Assembly: GCA_947095535.1 (NCBI GenBank)
Contig: OX352772.1
Coordinates: 255,093,439-255,157,438 of the forward strand
From: Poecilobothrus nobilitatus
Lineage: Eukaryota; Arthropoda; Insecta; Diptera; Dolichopodidae
Direction: 5' to 3'
DNA: 64,000 nucleotides
Below are positions 53,431-64,000 of this stretch, in pieces. Numbering within the stretch: the first letter of the stretch is position 1; every line of letters starts with the position of its first letter. Both the position numbers and the translations under genes were made by a program. Under the pieces are notes generated by a model. That model was not told where the DNA came from, ran no database searches, and was given only the letters and a program-made list of their open reading frames with translations.

Positions 53431-56080
53431 TCCATGCATATTTTTTTTTTTTTTTTAAGTTTTTTATTTTTTTTAATTCAATTTAGTAAAACAATGAAAA
53501 CAAGTTTTATAAAAATTGTTTTTGTCCTTATAAATAAAGTATTAATTCTAAAAGTAAGATTTTAATTTATTGATATTTTATCAACATATTTTATATAATT
53601 AACATTTTCTTGGTTTTGTTTGATTAATTGTTTAATCTTTACTTCTTAATATTATTTAATTGCAAAATTTAAAAAACCAATTATTAAATTTCTTTTTTTT
53701 TTTATTAAAACTTAACCTATTCCAACTTAACCTAATCTAGCCTACTTAATCTATGGTACTAAAGCTATTATGTAATATACTTATAATATCTCTATTTTCT
53801 GTACTTTTTAGTTATTTTGAGTATTGCCCAACCACCAATAATTTCTTTTGATTTGTTTGTCTTTAATTGGGACTACTACTTAATATGTTTGGATTATAAT
53901 TTATTATTTTACATGTTGCTCGTCTATTAAAATGAAATAATATGGGGATGTGTTCTTGGTTTTGTATATAACCTTTCATATCTAAGTAGATAAAATGTTC
54001 TGGAGCTATAAATCCAGTTTGGAGTGTTCTTTTTATGTACTCCTCATTGTGGTAAAATATATTAGATATTAAACCGTTTTCTGGACTATTTAATGATCTA
54101 TCAAAAGGATTGCGAATTAATTTTATTATAAAATTATCGACTCTATTTATTTTTGATATTTTATAAATATATTTATTCGAGTAGTAGTGTTTGTAATCTG
54201 TTTCTGGATTACGATTTTTATTAATACAAACTCTAATGCATTTTCTTTCAAACATCCGTATCTTCTCCATTAGACTTGAACTTATGTTGTACCATAACTT
54301 TAACTCGATTGTGTACATTTTTATTATAAAACAATCTTTTGACTGCCAAAAATGCTTTACTAACTTTGCAGATTGTATTTTTGTTTGATCAATATAATTA
54401 AGGTTTTGATGTAAGTATATTCCTAAATATTTGATAACTTTTTTTCTTGTTATAATTTGATTGTTAGATTTAAGTTGGAACTGTTTCCAATTTTTGCAAA
54501 TTCCAATTTTTCTTTTTGTTGGAATTTTCTTTATCTACTGTGTTTCTGAATAGTATAGATTCACACTTTTCTATGTTTATTTTTAATTTCCATTGTTTAC
54601 AATATTTTACAACGGTATCAAACATCTTCTGCACATTGTTTTGGGTGTTTTTTACGCTTTCACTGGGGGAGTATATTAACAAATCATCAGCGTAAGCTAA
54701 TGTGAAATTTGTTCTGATATATTGTCTAATAAATTTAACAGGTATATTATATATATAGAAAAAAGAATTGGTGAATTGACAATTCTTTGCATTAATCCAT
54801 TATCTATTTTAAATTTTAAATTAGAAATTGTCGAATAATTTGCAACAATGAATTCGTTATGGGTTATCATATCTTGAATTATATTTATTAGATATATTGG
54901 ATACCTTTCTTCAACTAATTTGTAAATTAATCCATCTAGCCAAATGCTGTTGAAAGCTTTTTCAAGATCTATTGTGCATGCACCTATGTAGTATTTTTTG
55001 TTAACGAACCAACATATGTCAAAAGTAAATTTAGTGATTGCATGAATTATCTATATATCTAAAACCAAATTGATTTTCTGGTAATATTTTATTTTCGTTA
55101 TTAAACATGGTTATTTTATCGTTAATTATAGACTCGTACACTTTACTTATATTTGGAAGTAAGGTTGGAAGTAAGTTTTTTTGAAAAATATAACTTTACT
55201 TGTTTTCCATATTTTGGGGAAATAAGCAAAGTTAATGGATTTATTAAACAAAATGAGGTACTTGCTAATAATCTTGCCGGTTAAGTGCTTAAGAACTATG
55301 TTAGGTATATTATCCACACCGGTGGAAGTTTTATTTTTGAGGCTTTTAAATTTTAATTTAAGTAATTCTTGAGTAACAAATGGGCTATTTTCTAAATTTT
55401 GAATTGATGATTTATTAGTATTATTAAAGTTATTGAGGGAAATATTTGTATATCTATTTTGTTCACTTAAACTCTTAAACCTATTTATTTCTTGTGTAAC
55501 TAGGTTATGAAAGGGGTTATTGTCTATATTCATTAGTTTATGTGTTCTTTCTAGATGTGAGCCTAAAATCCTATATATGTGTGTTTTTTCTTTTACTATT
55601 TATTATCACTTGTTTTATTTAAAGTAGCACTGTTTATATTATTAACGTTAAATAATTCTAATTCATTTTGGTCAATAATCAAATGATTAATTTCCAAATT
55701 TAATTTTTTTCGAAATATTTTATTTATTTCCGGGAACATACCATAATTTTTATTAGGATTAATTCTTTTAATTCTGTTTTCCCAGTATGCGCTGACTTCG
55801 AGGTTAATCTGTTGCTTTATAAGTGAGCTAATATTTTTAAGAATACTTTTTAATAGTACAATTTCATATGTGGAGAAGTTTAAATGTTGCTTATAAATTC
55901 TATTTATATCATTTTGTAGACTACTTTTCTTTTTTAATAATTTTTGTATTTATTTAATGGGTTTTTTGAGTACGAGCATTTAGGGATGGTTTCTTGTATC
56001 GTATTTCTAATTATACTATCTATTTTGTGGAGGTGATAGCCATTAGGTGAAATATTGGGGTTGTCAATAATTTAGTTTTC
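53431..56080 (-). mobile_element. Jockey-like LINE, copy 3
   Basis: Duplicate of copy 2 with an additional 23-bp deletion near 53873 that shortens the C-terminal tail. Confidence 0.88.
53863..55800 (-). pseudogene. Jockey-like reverse transcriptase, broken (copy 3)
   Basis: Same fragments as copy 2, including the 128-residue linker/fingers frame at 55147-55533 and the frame after AYADD at 54470-54682. It shares copy 2's deletions, confirming that the pair arose by segmental duplication and not by separate retrotransposition. Confidence 0.85.
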
Positions 56081-56178
56081 GAAGTTTTTTCAAAATTTGA
56101 AGAGTTGTCGGTGCTGTAGGATCTCCAACGGTGAGGGTACATAAAAAAGTTGTTCTACAACATTACTCTTTTAAGAGA
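56081..56178. repeat. Right LINE-flanking direct repeat (copy 3)
   Basis: Full form, as at 47635-47732. Confidence 0.65.
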
Positions 56179-56829
56179 CAGAGGGACAGAGCGAACCTAA
56201 TAGCAAATTTTTCGAAATGTGCTTAAAAGGATAATTCACAAAAACATTAAGAGTAGGTTAAAAGCTATGTCGAACTCAAACTTCATGTAAAAATTCTCCT
56301 ACGTATTAGTGACTATAAAAATTAAAAGCTTTCAAAGCTCAAAAATTTCTTTTAATTTTTTCATACATTTTTCGCTTTATCTCTTGATCATGCACACCAT
56401 AATACAAACAATCTTAAAATTTTAAATACAATTATACGTTCAACTTGATTGTGTGTAGTATTCTATTTTTTTCTCGCAATCAGATACATAAAATAATATA
56501 TAAATTGTATGTACGACGTATCACGTATGCATAAGAAAATAACACACATATAAAGCACTTAAAAAAATATATTCATTCATTCATTTTTTCGGAAATAAGT
56601 ACATATTTTCAAATATTTCAGATATCAGAAAATTTTATATTTGTTAGATAAAACCATTGGGTAAATGATTTAAACGTTGAAATATTTTTAAAGCAGAAAT
56701 GACATATTTATTAAATTTCAAATTTCATTTGGATAAATTATAGAATGATATTTTTTTATTATTAAATTCATATAAAAATTAAATTTTTCAAATGTGTTTA
56801 TATGTAATATGAACGTTTCAAATGTTTTT
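56179..56829. other. Family A/B connecting sequence, copy 3
   Basis: Duplicate of 47733-48384; no gene seen. Confidence 0.5.
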
Positions 56830-59196
56830 CAAACGTTCAGATTGTCGGAAATCAGTGATATTTAATGTTTGTCTTTTATTGTTTTCTTTTGGATTAATTT
56901 TTGCCAGAACTGCTTTCAACTCTCTTTCCAGATTTTCTCCTATAAAATAAAATAAATTAAATTAAAATAATATATTATCAATATACGTTATAATTTTTAA
57001 TCTTATTACAATTAACTCACCTGCCAGATCGCAATTGTTTATTTAAAAGCATGGATTTTTTTTCCTCTAAAGTATCTTTTCTCATGTTTTATTATGTTTT
57101 AAATTATTAAATAATGTAAATGAAATTATTGAGTTATTCTTTTGTAATAATTATTACTTTATAAATACATTTTACAAAATCATTTTCTTTTATACACTTG
57201 ACACAAAACTTACAAAAAATATTTAGACTTTTTTCCCTTTCCTTTTTTTTATGAACAATAATTACTCAATTGACCAATAAGTCAAATAATTTGAATTACT
57301 TTATTATTGCATTGATTATGATTTACAAAATAAGCTTTTTGCCTAAAATTGCATATTAAAAAAGTAAAGGGCAATTATACCTGAATTTAAACTAATTTTG
57401 CATTGAATAACATCGAATATATTTTTTTAATCATCGAAATCAAATCAGATTAGGTAACGGGATTTTAAATTTATGACCTACCTAATTATCATTTTGACTA
57501 ATCATTTACAAATTTTCATTAGTATTATAATTTATCATGCAATATAATAATAATAAGAAAAGTACATGAGTTTTAAGAGTAGGTGTAAATGCATTTTTTT
57601 CGGGGATTAATTTTTTAAATCAATTGTTTTTGAATACTTGTAATATTATTTTTTAAATAAGAAAACTTTTTAATATTATTAGATGCTCAAATAAAGTTAA
57701 AAGATATAAATGTCTTTTCATTCTCCTGAAAAGAATGTTTATACCTACAACATCGAATAAATAAATAAATATATGTAATCTCTATTGTAGAAACAAGCGA
57801 ATGTAAATTTTGAGAATAGTATTTTTGTTTTTCATTCATTCTTTACTATACTTATCAATAATAATATAAATTCACATACACATACACAGACACATACACA
57901 TTATGTGCACATCATACATTCTTAAATTTCTTATCTTCACTAACAGAAGAAATATGCAAACAATTACAACAACAACAACGTTTATCAGCGCCAAAGCTCT
58001 GCAGCGGGGATTAATTGAACCTTTTTATTATTTGTGTGTGTGAATTGAAAATTTTCAAAAATATTTAAAAATGAAATACGAATTGAAATTAAATTATTTT
58101 GTAATTTATAATCAATTATAATAAAATTTTTATATTCAATCTAATAATAAAAATATCTTTCTACTATTCTACTATCTACCAAGAAAAAAAATTTAAAAAA
58201 TATATTGTCATTTCAGTTGTGGGGACATTTAAAAAATTGAACTTTGATTTTAAAATTGTGCCAAAATTAAGGTAAAACATAAAAATCTATGTCTTGTCCT
58301 TAAGGCAACTTCTGAGAATGTCTCTGCAAAAAATCAGGAAGATTGGTTAACAATTGTGAGTGCCCCAAGGTTCAAACCAGAAAAATACCCTAAAAAACGC
58401 TAAAATTTCAACTTTATTCAATATTTTCGTCTACAAATTAAACCTTTTTTAAAAAACTCATCGCTATGTCCTAGCCATAAGTATCCTTGGTCGAATGCCG
58501 AAAACCCCATTCCGATAAGCTCAAAAATGTGAGTGACCCAAGGTTCAAACCAAAAAAAAGCTGCGTTTAACCTACTCTTAAGTGACATTACTTACGAAAA
58601 AAAATGTATTACAATATGGTCTTTTATAATTGAAATGCGATTTAATGTTTCGTTATTAACGGTATATATTGTGAAAACTCACTTCGCTGTAATTGTGTAC
58701 TCAATAGATTATTGATTCCTTTAAAGATTTTTTGTAGACGAATTGTCTCTAATTCTTTGCTCTGTTTAATTTAACTAAATGTAATAAAAAATTATAATAT
58801 TTAATCTGTAAATGATAGACATTTAAAACCCTTTTACTCAATGATTTACCAAACCAACTTTCATTTTTTTGTTAAATGATAAATATTCAGTACAGCCATC
58901 TTACTATATCAAATATTCCAAAATTTTCTGAATTTCATTATTAATTTTCCATTTTTATAAAAAACCCATGTAAAGAATATACATATGTATGTATCATATA
59001 GCATGTTCAATATATACCTATAATATACATATTCAAATAAAACGCTCTTTTATTCCGGTAAATTTTAAATTTTGAGTTTTTGTTTTGGCTTTTTGTTTTT
59101 TCTAAATATATAAATAAAATTATAATATATAGTTTGCATGGTAGGAAATACGGATTTCACAATATAACTGAATATAAACATACAAACTTCAGTTAA
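56830..59196. repeat. Repeat family B, copy 5
   Basis: Duplicate of copy 3, exon-intron block included. Confidence 0.75.
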
Positions 59197-59271
59197 GGGT
59201 TTGTTGCAGTGGAAGAGTGTCCTAATCTTAAATTTAGGAGTCTTGAGTTTACAAGTTCGATCGGATCTATC
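59197..59271 (+). repeat. tRNA-like sequence followed by T-run (copy 3)
   Basis: Box A-like TTGCAGTGGAAGAGTG and box B-like AAGTTCGATCG as in the other copies. Confidence 0.5.
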
Positions 59272-59305
59272 TTTTTTTTTTTTTTGGTTGTTTGATATTT
59301 TAAAT

Positions 59306-59393
59306 GGTCGGCAAAAATCCTCAATCCAAACCCACCTCGTGGGTGCCGACCGGAAATAATCACCAGCTAGGTGGTTAGGTACTAAGGGAAAGG
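59306..59393 (+). ncRNA. Candidate HDV-like self-cleaving ribozyme (copy 2)
   Basis: Same fold as at 50861-50948. The only change inside the core is T to A in the loop at 59334, which adds an A-T pair to P3 (ACCCA/TGGGT) and leaves CCTCG in the loop. P1 (59306-59312 with 59345-59351), the GG after P1 and P4 are unchanged. The position exactly at the junction between the tRNA-like flank and the LINE fits a role in freeing the LINE 5' end. Confidence 0.55.
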
Positions 59394-59794
59394 TAAACTG
59401 AGTCTGTCTTTATGTATCGTATTACTGACACCTCGGTTTTTACCGGAACCATCGGATTGGGGTTAACATGGGCCGGATTCAAGGTGTTATACGACCCGTG
59501 CCGATGATCAGCCTGGCTGGGGGCCCAGTCTTAAAAATAGCTCAGTCGCGAACGGAGTATTCGGAGTACCTGGCGAGCCTCCGAATTAATTAGTCTTACG
59601 CTATGTATACGAATCTCGGCATAGGTCGGACCTTCCTATTTTTCGTACTCGTGGGTTCAAATATGGAACAAATTTAAAAAAAAAAAAGATTCGAAAAAAG
59701 AGTTAGTCGGCACTTCCCAAAAGTCGGCAAGTAAAGCGAACAAACCACTAGCAGTGCTAAGGAAAGTCGCGAACAGCCAAAGACCGTACGCAAA

Positions 59795-60724
59795 GTGCGC
59801 CCATCGAAACAAGCCTTCTTCAATAAACGGTCGGCCTATAAAATTATTGAGAGGTTAAGCTCTCTCAACATTGGTCAGTTATATGAGGCGGAAACCAACT
59901 CCTTAGCCTGGCCCAAAACAGTAGTAGACCAGGTCAAGCCCCAAGAAGGACAAATCCCAGGTTCATCGAAGAGCTTTATGTTCAAGAGACAGCGGTCACA
60001 AGATGAGCCACAGGGTAGTTCCAAAAAGGCTGGGTTGCTAGGGAGCAACCAGGTAATCAAGCCCTTCAATTAAGTTGCAAAGGATAATTTAATTCTGGCA
60101 ATCATTGATGAGGGGTTAGAGAATGGTGGTATTTCTCCCAGTAACTGTAAAAAGGTTGTTGTTTTAAACACAACTTTCTTCCAAGCTGAAAGCCCTAAAC
60201 AGAGAGGAAATCCCTAGCATGCCAAGAGCTAGGGTATGGCTGCCGAAGCAGACACGATCATCAAAATGATGAAAGTGTCGAATCCCCAACTTCCAACTCA
60301 CAATTGGAAGATTTCCAAACTAGGGGAAGTGGTAGGAGAATCCTGACAGGCGTTGGTTATTGTCAATAAGGACTCTCTACAACCCCTAGCGAAAGCCAAA
60401 GGGGTCATTGGCTACGGCTTCATAGCGGCTACACTGAAGGTGTACAAGAAGGTTGAGGTTGAGGCCTCAAGGAACATCGGTGAAGGCCCAAGTCAAGCTC
60501 AAGAGGCAGACTCTGACCGATCCGATGTCGGTGACGTAGCATCCTCCTCGGCTCCAAATAGAGTGAATGATGTCATCAAGGCTGACGATGAAGAAGATCT
60601 ACTTAGATCGGATTCTGGCAGCTTTGATGATGCCAAAAGCTTCTCAAAGGACATCGAGGATGAAGCTAACGCGACGGTGGTGGTGATTAAGGCTGGCTCA
60701 GGAAATGAAGCTACTCCAAATTAA
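59795..60724 (+). pseudogene. LOA-like ORF1, broken
   Basis: SKQAFFNKRSAYKIIERLSS opens the frame; it stays open to a TAA after NQVIKPFN (60071-60073), after which VAKDNLILAIIDEGLENGG continues in frame, a segment with an ORF1-like pattern. A further break precedes the C-terminal 123-residue frame at 60353-60724, which ends NEATPN and overlaps ORF2 by about 20 bases. Confidence 0.75.
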
Positions 60725-63700
60725 TCTCCATCACTCCAAAGCGTCTTCCGCCGCACTTGAAATCCGATTCAGGAGAACGGGTGAGGATATTATCTTGATC
60801 CAAAAGCCATTGGTGACAAAAAAACAGGGTCATGGACTCAAGGCACTAGGATACACGTTGTTGTATAATAAAGAGGTATGCAGACCTAGAGCGTGCATAC
60901 TTGCTAACAATACATTAAATCTAACTTTTCTGTATAATTATCTGACTCATGTGCGCAGTGGTTAAGTCGCCAACCTTTCACTCGAACGGTATTGTATTCA
61001 AACCCCGGTCAGGTCATAAATAAAAATATGTAGTACTTTTATATCGTAATAATGTATATCATATAATTAATAGTAGTAACAATAACATTAATAATATTAA
61101 CAATAATAATAGTAATAGTAATAATAACAATAATTATAATAATAGTAATAATAATATTAGCTGCTACAGTGGGGCTATCTTTGGTTATATTATGTAAGGG
61201 AAAAAAAAAATTACAGTGATGCTGATCTGGTCGAGGCGAGCTTAAAGCTAACAAATTTAAGGCTCTGGGTTGCTGCGGCGTATCTTCCTCAACGACTCGC
61301 AGGATTCACTCCCTCCATCCAAACTGGCAGGGTCATTATAAGCTGCGACGCCAATGCTCACCATGACATCTGGGGTAGTTGGGATACCAACGAAAGAGTT
61401 GAGCCACTTTTTGATTACATTTTAAGTACTAACCTTCTTATCTGTAACATTGGCGGGCAACCTACCTTTGTTACTAGTAATAGGCAAGAAGTCCTAGACA
61501 TAACCTTAGTCTCGGACTTCATTTATTCTAAAATAAACTCATGGAAAGTTTCTGATGAGCATTCCTTCTTAGATCATAGATACCTTGATTCAGTCTGGGC
61601 GGAAGTCCTCCAATAAAGTCAGTCTATCGAAGTCCTAACAGAAGTGACTGGAACAAATATAGGGAGCACTTAAAGTCAACGCTTCCCTCTTTAGCACCTG
61701 GAATTCCTAAAAATATCCAGGATCTAAATAGTCTAGTAAACGTTTTTACTAAGGCCTGCAATATATCCTTAGAGCACTCGTGTCCCATCAGTAAGCCTAG
61801 GGGGAAACCTAAACCACCTTGGTGGAATGATGAAATCAAAACTCTAAGGAGAGATAGTAGAAGAACTTTTAATAATGCCAAAAAAACGAATGAGATACAG
61901 GACTGGAGCTCTTATAAAATGGCTCTTAGTCCGTACAAAAAACCACTTAAAAAGGCGAAAAGTGACACCTGGACACTATTCTGCGGAGGTATAGAAAACG
62001 TCTCCGAGGCATCTAGACTTAGGAATATTCTATCGACAAACCCCATGGTCCCCAGTCTTCTTAAAAAACAAGGTTGGCAGCTGGGCTACCACAAGCGAGG
62101 AGTCGTTGGAATTACTTTTAAAAATCCATTTTCCTGGGTGCACAAATAACAGCTCAGAGGTGGCTTGTGTTCATCATCCCCCTACTGTTTCAGAGGTGGT
62201 GGTTACAGGAGACAAACTACAATAGGCTATAGATAGTTTCAAACCATTCAAGTCAAGCGGACCGGATTGAACTATACCCGCTGAGATCCAGCAAACTGCA
62301 TCTACAACCCTGGTTTGTCTAAAACACATTTTCTGTGGTTGTCTTAATTTGGGGCTTATCCCGGATAAATGGAAACAGGTCAGAGTAGTGTTCATACCCA
62401 AGGCCGGCAAAAGTAGTCACGTATATGAGAAGGACTTTCGGCCTATAAGACTGTCATCCTTCCTTCTAAAAACCTTGGAAAGATTGATCGACATCCATAT
62501 CCGCTGTAACTTAGATAAAAGTCTGTTGTCAGCCTCTCAACATGTTTACTGTAAAGGGAAGTCAGTGGATACTGCACTTCACACTTTGACGAATCACATG
62601 ACGATTGAAAGATCTTTAAATTGCAAAGAGTATACTCTTGCAGCTTTTATAGACATTGAGGGAGCGTTTAATAATGTCAATCAGGCAGCAATTGTAGACG
62701 CACTCATAAGCCTAGGAGTTGAACCGGAGCTAAGAGCACTGATAGCTAATATGCTAAATAGCGGGGCCATCAGTGCCAACTTAGGCAACGCTTCAGCAAA
62801 AAGGTTTGTGAAAAGAGGGACTCAGCAAGGAGGGGTGCTATCTCCCCTTCTTTGGAATATGGTGGTAAATAAACTGCTTAAAATCCTGGAATAGGCGGGC
62901 TGCACAACAATTGCCTATGCGGACGATGTTGCTGACGTGATCATCGGCAAGTTCCCTGACAGTCTCAGGGACGTTTTGCCACTTGCACTAAACAATATCA
63001 CAACATGGGCTACGGACTGTGGACTGTCAGTGAATCCACAGAAAACCGAACTGGTCCTTTTTACAAGGAAATATACTAACTCCAGACAGGAAGCTAAACT
63101 GAAAGGCTAACTGGGGAAAGAAGGCCTCAATAGCGCTCTACTCGTGTAAAAAAACATTGGTAGGAAATACACATCCGTAGTAAGACCCATTCTTATGTAC
63201 GGGGTTCTAGTATGGTGGAAGGCAGTCGATAAAAAGGTCAACCGCAAGGCAATCGCTAGGGTCCAAAGAAATGCCACACTATGTATTACTGGCTCTTTAA
63301 TAACAACCCCTTCTAACAAATTTGCAGCCGAAAACACAGCTGTGAGATTAAAAGCTACATCCCAGTGGATCAATTCACGAGAAGGTCACTCGGATATCAT
63401 AAACCAATACAAGTCTACTCCCGCCTTGGTGGACTACACGTCCCTAACTTACTTCTTCGGGAAATCTCATGTGACGAGCATCCCAAGCCGTGATAGTTGG
63501 AACTCGAGCACATTGATGAGCTTCGAAGGACTACAATTTTACACTGATGGTTCAAAAATGAACAGCAGTGTAAGATGCGGGGTCTTGTCAGATAATCTGA
63601 ATATCAGTCATAATTTCCGATTACCAGACCATTGTAGTGTCTTCCCAGCGGAAATTATGGCAATTCAAGAAGCCTTGATTCTACTGAATAGAAGCGTTTT

Positions 63701-64000
63701 GACTGTGAAGCAAGTACGTTTTCTGGCAGACAGTCAGGCTGCGTTAATATAACGGATATGGTAAATTACAAATGGTCAAACTTGACCTCGTGCAATACCA
63801 CAAGATTGATATGGTCCAAAACCGATATAAGACGATCCAATGATCTGCTTTTTGTCAAAAGGGCTGACATTGGAATGACAATGGGTATAATCACCGGTCG
63901 CTGTCTAATAGGGAAGCATGCCAGAAGACTTGGCTTATCCGCAAACGACTATTGTAGAGCCTGCAAGGATGAAGAAGAGGAGGAAAATACTCTCGATCTC
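60705..64000 (+). pseudogene. LOA-like ORF2 (endonuclease-RT-RNase H), broken
   Basis: Endonuclease start MKLLQINLHHSKASS; SINE remnant interrupts at YNY. The reverse transcriptase includes FIPKAGKSSHVYEKDFRPI, AAFIDIEGAFNNVN with its catalytic Asp, QQGGVLSPLLWNMV and AYADD near 62913-62927. Stops: TGA 62268-62270 and TAG 62892-62894 shared with copy 1, and a private TAG near 62223. A deletion near 63075 and a frameshift follow. RNase H is recognisable by FYTDGSK (~63537), AEIMAIQEA and ADSQAALI. The frame shifts again after that and continues past the window. Confidence 0.88.
60941..61210 (+). mobile_element. Composite SINE inside LOA copy 2, internally deleted
   Basis: Same insertion point as in copy 1 and same TCTGACTCATGTGCGCAGTG head; about 630 bp from the first module to just before the A-tail are missing. 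The A-tail and the resumed TTACAGTGATGCTG are intact. Confidence 0.85.

Larger units (their letters stand above)
51330..59775. repeat. 8446-bp tandem segmental duplication, unit 2
   Basis: Second unit; at its right end the LOA-like LINE continues past the junction into a complete body. The unit has its own small indels, so the duplication is not perfectly recent. Confidence 0.92.
59306..64000 (+). mobile_element. LOA-like LINE, copy 2, runs off the right edge
   Basis: The longest LOA-like copy: ribozyme-like 5' end, 5' UTR (single, not tandem), ORF1, ORF2 with endonuclease, reverse transcriptase and RNase H, and the beginning of a Cys-rich tail (CRACKDEEEEEN) at the window edge. Shares the SINE insertion and two stops with copy 1. 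Defective. Confidence 0.88.

Overview
The window looks like repeat-dense, AT-rich genomic DNA from an arthropod, most likely an insect. The main reason is that it carries an env-bearing Ty3/gypsy element of the errantivirus type with a tRNA-Ser-type primer binding site, together with Jockey- and LOA-like LINEs, a mariner-type transposon, a tRNA-derived SINE and a Polinton/Maverick. I see no intact host gene. Almost every recognisable coding stretch belongs to a mobile element, so the window is best read as a nested transposon cluster.

Layout. (1) 1-1833: a PHD-like ORF1 fragment and repeat family A. (2) 1834-30573: a 5'-truncated Jockey-like LINE on the minus strand, split by two insertions. 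(3) 3954-21534: a 17.6-kb Polinton with 6-bp target duplications (AGTATT) and ~380-bp terminal inverted repeats. It carries DNA polymerase B (5'-deleted), integrase, adenain-like protease, major capsid, penton-type minor capsid, packaging ATPase and several small proteins. It has been hit by a SINE and then by a 3.25-kb tandem duplication of its capsid module; several genes carry one or two stops or a frameshift. (4) 21931-30321: an 8.4-kb errantivirus on the minus strand with 445-bp LTRs that appear to differ at one base, 6-bp target duplications (GTTAAT) and open gag, pol and env frames. (5) 30574-36480: a decayed mariner, a Mutator-like transposase remnant, tRNA-like repeats and repeat family B. 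(6) 36482-41491: a LOA-like LINE with an internal SINE. (7) 42884-59775: an 8446-bp tandem duplication carrying families A and B and a second and third copy of the same Jockey LINE without the Polinton and errantivirus. (8) 59306-64000: a second LOA-like LINE running off the right edge into its RNase H region.

How parts relate. The Jockey LINE copies in the tandem units preserve the empty target sites, so the Polinton and errantivirus boundaries can be read to the base. Families A and B flank the LINE in the same order in every copy and include a Mutator-like transposase fragment and short inverted repeats, so they may be parts of one large DNA transposon. The two LOA copies share a SINE insertion site and two in-frame stops, so they are duplicates of one defective copy.

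Most interesting points: an HDV-like self-cleaving ribozyme candidate at the 5' end of the LOA-like LINE (two copies); a canonical A-AAT-TTT -1 frameshift heptamer at the gag/pol overlap of the errantivirus; the duplicated capsid module of the Polinton; and two diverged paralogues of a small Polinton protein at opposite ends of the element.
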